Of a stretch of 64,000 bases of DNA, positions 57,951 to 64,000 are shown piece by piece. Numbering within the stretch: position 1 is the stretch's first letter; every line of letters begins with the position of its first letter. The stretch is from Cristatella mucedo (Eukaryota > Bryozoa > Phylactolaemata > Cristatellidae), in NCBI GenBank assembly GCA_009760855.2, contig WPIO01000092.1, forward strand, positions 1,112,501-1,176,500, read 5' to 3'. The notes under the pieces were generated by a model, which ran no database searches, was not told the DNA's origin, and saw nothing but the letters and a program-made list of their open reading frames with translations. Made by a program: the position numbers and the translations under genes.

Positions 57951-58560
57951 TTCTAGCTGCAAGTTGGCAGTCTTGACTGTAGAGCTGATGCGTTCGTCTA
58001 ATAAAAGGTAAGGTCATTGAGAGCATGATACCTAGATTTCGTCCATATTCAACAGAAGATACGCTGGCAGAGCCGATTTTGAGCGTTAAGTTAATCAATT
58101 GCTGCATTTGACTCTGCCGGCTTACACGACAAATACAGCTTATTATAATCTGCATAGAAGTAACAGCAGAAATCTCATGGCCTGCGTCACTTTTCCCGGA
58201 GGCTCGGTTCAAATTGAGAATAGATTTTTTTTACTGAGAACGGATCCTTGCCGTACCCCAGGTAACTGGCCTGGTGCATGAGACTAGAACCTCCCCCTCA
58301 GGTTGAACTTGATTGGGCACGTACCATCAGAAATACGCCAGCGCATCGTCTGCCAGACCGTTGGCTGTTCTCAATCGTTCAATTAGAATATCGCAATCAA
58401 CACTGTAGTCCACAGCCGATAGATCCAGCCGGACCAGTGCAGCGACATTTCCGTCACCGTTGCTGTGTAGGACGTCTTTGGTTACCCGGAGGAGAGCAGT
58501 TTTGTTGGAGTGGTCACTCACACTATTTACCAGCCGGTGCTAAAGAGTGAGATGTGAGCC
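57950..58560 (-). repeat. Antisense LINE fragments
   Basis: 57950-58110 is the complement of the RT thumb region (SARNLGV-like). 58521-58327 on the minus strand reads LLRVTKDVLHSNGDGNVAALVRLDLSA, an RT segment closer to a different L2-like family than to LINE-A. Confidence 0.55.
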
Positions 58561-60190
58561 TCGGCGACTCGTGAGGAGGGAAAACGTGTATCTCATTAGA
58601 AATCTTCAGTCCTCGATACATGGTCGTTAAAGGGTCCAAAACTACCTAACAAGTGCCGGTCCTTCTGACTGAACCTATAAAGCCGCAATATTTCTCCAAT
58701 GCTCTTAATCGGTATCCAATTGAGTCTACCTACGACGGTCGCTAATGTCTCAAGTTGCTGCTTCGTTTAAGTATAATTCAAGGAACAGCGTTCAGTGCAC
58801 TCTGATCATTCCCATCAACGAGACCTGCCTCCACCGAATTTTTCAAGCTGCCACGGGAGGCCACGAAAACGTTTGGCGGCATAGCGAATGTCGAAGCGTT
58901 AGGACACCGAGTTGCTTAGCAGCAACCCAGCGTTGTTGTAGCGCAACTTCCGAGCTGCTCCCTGGGCTTATTGTCACCGAAGCCGCTTGAGCGCGTGTCA
59001 TCATAAGTATGACATCGTTTGCTTCCAATACTCCGAGCTACGGAGTGCCTCTCCGCCGAAAGCCAAATGAAAGTGTCAGGAGAGGCGTTCAGCTGGCGAC
59101 GGCATGCGTCATCGCCAGTTGCCACCATGCGATAGTCGTTCAGAAATCTCGAGTCTCCTCGCGCTATTTACCCTCTTTCGTAGACTGTCGCTTCCTGGAC
59201 TCTATGCTCACAGTTTTGCCCCTATCTACCTCGAGCTATTAATCTTTTACCGTTTACGCGCCTTCGCGCTCCTTTATCTCTAAGAAATAATAATGAGCAC
59301 GATTTAACCAATGTATGCAGTGCTAGGACGATGGCCTTGCATTTCAATCGAATTTCCTGCAATGGAAAGAAAAACGGACATGCTGTCAGTCTCTGTGAGT
59401 CTAGCCAATGGCCCCCGAATCCGGACGCTACTGTCCTAGCCACTTACCAAGTTTTAATGACGCATCGTCCTACCTGTGTCCTCGCGGCTCACTCCCAAGT
59501 TTGGACCACTAGGCCAATAGATTTCACGACATTACCCCTGCTTCGCAGCAGTGTAAGTGTCGAAAAACTCCCACCTACTCTCTCGCGTTGCATTTTTCGT
59601 CCGTTCGTGCGACTCATCAATTATGAATGCTTCCACAGTTGTGCCCATTATTAAAAATGTTATCGGCTGCAAAAATAAAAATGCAATCGGTTTTTATTCT
59701 TTCGTTGAAGCGCGTAGAAAGCGATTCAGTTCTCTTCGGTTATTATGAAAATGCTTTATTATTAATTCTATTATCATTATCTCCCACCTCATCTCTTGTT
59801 TCGCATCTCTTTTTTACTTCGATCTTGTTCTCATCGTTGTATCTCCCATCGCTTCCTAACTTTCTCACAGTTACTATTCTTATATCCTTTATGTACCGTA
59901 TGTCTCCTCCCTCGCTCTCTCGGTGTTTCAATCGGTCTGTGTAACTAGATCTCGTCTTCTCGGTCCCTCTCGCTCGATCTCTGCCGACCCCTGTCTCCAT
60001 CCTTCCCTGTCTTCCTCCCACTCTCTCCCTGCCCCTTCCTCGCGCCCTCTCTCAATCTTTCTTGCACAATCGCTCACGTTTTTTCTCGCTCACCATACTT
60101 GCCGCTATCACGTTCACCTCATCCTCACTGGCTGCCTTTACCCTGTCTTTAAATCAGTCTCCAAGCATGTACCTGTGCTCTGTCGGTCTT
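58561..60190. other. Unassigned, partly pyrimidine-rich DNA
   Basis: Short frames only. A diverged LINE-A 3' hairpin and tail lies at 59685-59790 ('gaagcgcgtagaaagcgattcag'). From 59800 the + strand becomes increasingly C/T-rich. Confidence 0.4.
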
Positions 60191-60192
60191 TC

Positions 60193-60670
<478 letters not shown>

Positions 60671-60784
60671 GCTCTCTTGCTCTCTTTCTCTCTCCATCTC
60701 ATTATATATAGATATTTGTGTATGTGTGTGTGTGTGTGTGTGTATGTGTGTACGTCTGTCTCCTTTCTTCTTTTTCTCTCTCGC

Positions 60785-61165
60785 CGGATTAAATTAGTTG
60801 TTCCATTCTGCTGCTTAAAGACCGTTGGTGGCAGAAGCTCTAGCTCTGCGGGTACTAGACTGTTGAACTCGCTGCCATGATTCTTGAGCAACGACGTCTA
60901 CTCTCCTGCTGCCGACCATGGCTCGTTCTTTTCAGCGATCATGAGCTGCTACTTCTATGCTACTCACTACCTCAACTGCTCTCCTGACTCTGCTATGCTT
61001 CTTACTTTCTCTTTGTTGCTTGAGACTAAGTCCGTCGGCTACCGAATGCGTACCGAAAGCCGCTTAGGCTGTGAGTGGGCTATACAAAACTCTCCTTCGT
61101 AACACCCACACAGTCTTCGTGGCTTTGTGGAGGTACAGACGAAGAAGATACATTGCATTATATGA
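60785..61165 (+). repeat. LINE-B 3' end
   Basis: Encodes LKTVGGRSSSSAGTRLLNSLP, then the LINE-B 3' UTR ('ccgaatgcgtaccgaaagcc', 'gtgggctatacaaaactctc') and the tail near 61150. Confidence 0.7.
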
Positions 61166-62977
61166 CTTGTAACTCTCCCTCTTGGTCTCTTTCACCTCTT
61201 CTACCCCCCTCTCCATTTCTTTCTCTCCCTCCCTTTCACTTTCTCTCTTCTACTCACTCTCCATGACTGCTTTCGTGCATGTCTCTCCTCTTCGAAAACC
61301 CTTTGTTGTATGTCGTCTATGGATCTACATTGCCACGATATGCCCGATACACAGAGTGTGTCGGGTCGGCAGATACGTCGTCGTGGCTGCAAATAATGAA
61401 ATCCGTGTATTCTAGATTCGCTCTGATTCTGATTGCACTCAACATTCAGCACTCCTGGAAGGCCAAGCTCACTTGCAACGATTCACTACACACCCAAACA
61501 GCAGCAGCTATATAGTAAACCCACTGAGTCGGAAGTTGTGCTCTACACTCGACTGTGCAGTCTTTCTTTGAACCTTGTGTAAATTCGGGTGGAGGCCACA
61601 GAACCACCTGCTCCTGCCGGTGTATTGACTCTTAAGAACATGCTCCTTCCGTTGCAGCACTGAGAATACCGACACAAAGGCTATTCACATAGCCAGTCAT
61701 TAACCACTGGGTTCAGGAGTCAGCTGGCAGCAGCGCTAGCCGGACGGAGCAACTATCAAGTCTCGTGGATGCAGAAGGCATGCAGTCCTTCAATGAAAAC
61801 ACATTCAGTGCAAACATCGCTTCGGTTCTCAGTACCGTGTGCTAGCTGGTGTCGTGGCTCTGCAACAAGGCTTAAAAGAGCATTTCACTCTTTCCCCTCA
61901 TCGCCGTTCTTCAGCACCTGTCTCACCTGTGCACAGGTTCCTCAAGTGTGCATCAACAGAATGAGACTTCCGGCTCTCCACTGTACTACTACTTACTCCA
62001 ACAGTGTGCTGCTGCTCCATCGCCAACCGTTCTACAGGAAAAAGGGCAATTCTTTCTGGAATATTACAAACCACTTCCAGCCATCTTGCTGGCTCGAATC
62101 CCAAGTAGTCGCTAGCTCAGCTAGGCCACCGCACTAAACCTGGCGCCTCGTCCTTAATCGTGCCACCCTGGCAGCAGCAATCTTGAGCAGCAAGCAGCAT
62201 GGCACCAAGCGGCACTCCCCCCCCCAAAGCGCCCACACAGTGTTGTTATTCAAATATAGTCTAATAATGTCTGGAGTAATTACTGTGCACAGTCTGCTTT
62301 TTTCCTTTGTCCTACATCGATTATCGAGCGGCTGCTCGGCGTCCAGCGGTTTTAAACAAATCAATGACCGTGGCAGCAGTACTCACTACCATGTTGTACG
62401 CGACCCCTCCGGTCTGAACCCAGAGCAGCAGAGTCAATGGAGCTCGGGAGGACGCAAAGTATGCAAGCAAGTCGACTGTCAAGTCATCAACTGGAGTTAG
62501 CAGCGTTTAATCTTAAAAATCCGATACACAGATGGCCGGCTGTCACTTAGGCCGGTACGAAAAAGCTTCCGCTACTCCAGGGGCGGAATAAGTGGCGCAC
62601 AACAGCACATCATAAATGCTTTTGGAAAACCCTGTAGAAGACTCGGCAATAGCATTCCACCACCACACGGGTCGCTGCTGCTGGCCAGCCACAGCAGCCG
62701 GCACGACAGTCATCAGTGTTCTCTGCTGCCAAACAAAAGGACTAATTGGATCGTCATTCGCAAATAGCCGCGCCCCAAACCTCATATCGGGCCTATGCCG
62801 GCAGCCGCTCCCTCCGCCCCGAGGTCAGCTAGCGACAGGCAGGACGGAAAGTGCTGCCGTGCCAGCGACGCAGCCACCTAGCGTGGTGCGAGCACACTTC
62901 CTCTTCCGGACGGCGGTTTCGCGGTGCACAGCCGCACAGGCAGCGCCGCCGCCGCACCAGGCCGACCGTTCATGCTC
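61166..62977. other. Flank downstream of the DYRK2-like gene; no gene recognised
   Basis: 1.8 kb. The part next to the kinase is expected to be its 3' UTR. Open frames at 61769-62137 and 62183-62500 (plus) and elsewhere have no recognised motif. Confidence 0.35.
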
Positions 62978-64000
62978 TCACATCGTCGATCCGATCTGCG
63001 GCAGCTTCGTTCTCGTGGAGAACGTCACGTCGTCGGCCATGGGCGCCATCTGCCTTCCCTTGGCGCTCGACCCGACGGCCACGGCCGCTGCAGCGGCGGC
63101 GCCGATTTTGCCCACCTGGACGGTGGTTCGAGAGGCCGAGTTTCGCCGTACAGCTGCGGCCGCCGGCGTTGGCTCCTCGTTCTCGGCGGCGGCGCCGGGT
63201 GCCTTGGGCATGCGCCGGCGCAGCCAGGCGTGCCTCAGCGCCTGGCCGGGCGTCATGCGCGCTGCCGGGTCCCACTCGAGGCAGCGGCGCATGAAGTCGA
63301 GGAACAGCGGGTCGTCGCAGCCCTTGAGCGCCGTGACGAGGTCCTTGGAGCCGGGCGGGCCTCGCGGCTTGCCGCGCCGCGAGCGGCCGCCCTGCAGCAC
63401 GGTGCTGCCGTCGGGCAGCGTGTTGACCGTGCAGTAGCGCGGGTAGCCCTTGGAGCTGATGAAGTTGCGCGCCCGCTTGGACTGCTCGAGCAGCCGCTCG
63501 CCGGGCACGCCGAGCAGCTCGATGCTGCAGGCGAGCTGGTCGCCCTCGTCCTCGCCGGGGAACAGCGGGTAGCCGGTGAGCAGCTCGGCGAGGATGCAGC
63601 CGAGGCTCCACATGTCGATCGGCATGCCGTACTTGGCGCCGAGTATCACCTCGGGCGCACGGTAGAAGCGCGACTGGATGTACGTGTAGATGCGCTGGTG
63701 CTCGTAGCAGCTCGAGCCGAAGTCGATCACCTTGATACCGCTGCGACCCTGCTGCTTGAGCAGTATGTTCTCCGGCTTCAGGTCGCAGTGGATGATGCGG
63801 TTCTTGTACAGCGCGTCGAGGCACTGCAGGATCGAGTGGGCGAACTTGCGCACGAGCTGCAGGCTGAAGCCCTGGAACTTGTTCTTCTTGATCAGCTCGT
63901 ACAGGTTCATGCTGAGCAGCTCGAACGTGATGCAGATGTGATTGCGGAACGTGAAGTGCTCGTACACGTGGATGATGTTGAGCGCGCCGTCCTTGTCCTG
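62978..64000 (-). CDS. DYRK2-like dual-specificity Tyr-regulated kinase, C-terminal 340 residues (runs off the window)
   Basis: Kinase lobe reads from the hinge region [17 protein letters not shown] through [13 protein letters not shown] (catalytic Asp73 of this fragment; HCD in place of HRD is typical of DYRKs), VIDFGSS (Asp93), activation loop [17 protein letters not shown] with the YxY autophosphorylation site (105-107), and the CMGC insert [12 protein letters not shown]. It ends at [12 protein letters not shown] and an Ala-rich tail to the stop at 62978. Very close in wording to DYRK2/3 proteins. Expected role: Ser/Thr kinase that autophosphorylates on Tyr during folding. No intron over 1 kb. 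The coding DNA is strikingly GC-rich at third positions compared with the surrounding AT-rich DNA. The N-terminal part (NAPA box, ATP loop) lies beyond 64000. Confidence 0.93.
   Translation of the reverse strand, partial: QDKDGALNIIHVYEHFTFRNHICITFELLSMNLYELIKKNKFQGFSLQLVRKFAHSILQCLDALYKNRIIHCDLKPENILLKQQGRSGIKVIDFGSSCYEHQRIYTYIQSRFYRAPEVILGAKYGMPIDMWSLGCILAELLTGYPLFPGEDEGDQLACSIELLGVPGERLLEQSKRARNFISSKGYPRYCTVNTLPDGSTVLQGGRSRRGKPRGPPGSKDLVTALKGCDDPLFLDFMRRCLEWDPAARMTPGQALRHAWLRRRMPKAPGAAAENEEPTPAAAAVRRNSASRTTVQVGKIGAAAAAAVAVGSSAKGRQMAPMADDVTFSTRTKLPQIGSTM

Noticed and set aside
62970..63824. 284-codon ORF overlapping the kinase in another frame
   Set aside because: Arg/Ala/Pro-rich shadow caused by the high GC of the kinase exon; the kinase frame carries all conserved motifs.

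Overview
This window is a piece of a repeat-rich animal (metazoan) genome. The evidence is spliced genes with GT/AG introns for animal signalling and apoptosis families (DYRK2-type kinase, type II PIP kinase, dual-specificity phosphatases, Bcl-2 family), tRNA-derived SINEs, L2/CR1-like LINEs, an R2/R4-superfamily LINE relic and a hAT transposon relic. An invertebrate seems most likely, but the sequence alone does not fix the phylum. Background DNA is AT-rich, with long (TA)n and (GA)n tracts and a few sharp GC-rich islands.

Layout. 0.4-10.05 kb: two tandem phosphatase genes on the + strand. The first encodes a STYX-like pseudophosphatase (catalytic Cys replaced by Gly). The second encodes an apparently active 173-aa dual-specificity phosphatase. 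Both are split at the same phase-1 intron after an L-Y-(I/L)-G motif. 10.2-12.4 kb: two near-identical LINE copies in a row. 13.65-14.32 kb (- strand): two exons of a phosphatidylinositol-5-phosphate 4-kinase-like gene, with no upstream exons recognised. 15.2-24.1 kb: LINE, SINE and hAT relics, including a LINE split by two nested insertions. 25-27 kb: GC-rich DNA around a long AT palindrome. 27.4-29.6 kb (- strand): a two-exon Bcl-2 family gene whose intron lies inside BH2 and whose second exon encodes the tail anchor. 30-54.6 kb: an amplified block. Three copies are visible (about 32.5-36.4, 39.2-44.5 and 48.6-54.5 kb). Two carry further Bcl-2-like genes, the third keeps only a tail-exon remnant, and a fifth, degenerate Bcl-2 relic lies at 46.5-47.1 kb. 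54.6-61.2 kb: more LINEs, including the longest reverse-transcriptase ORF (catalytic box YADN instead of YADD). 62.98-64.0 kb (- strand): the C-terminal 340 residues of a DYRK2-like kinase, running off the window edge.

The most interesting biology is the local expansion and decay of Bcl-2-like genes and the active/dead phosphatase pair. Also notable is a SINE family that shares its 3' end hairpin with the dominant LINE, which suggests it is mobilised by that LINE. The genes do not form an operon; this is a eukaryotic region where independent genes sit among transposons. Family assignments come from reading motifs by eye, not from database searches. Splice sites and repeat boundaries are inferred from sequence, and repeat ends are good to about 10-30 bases.
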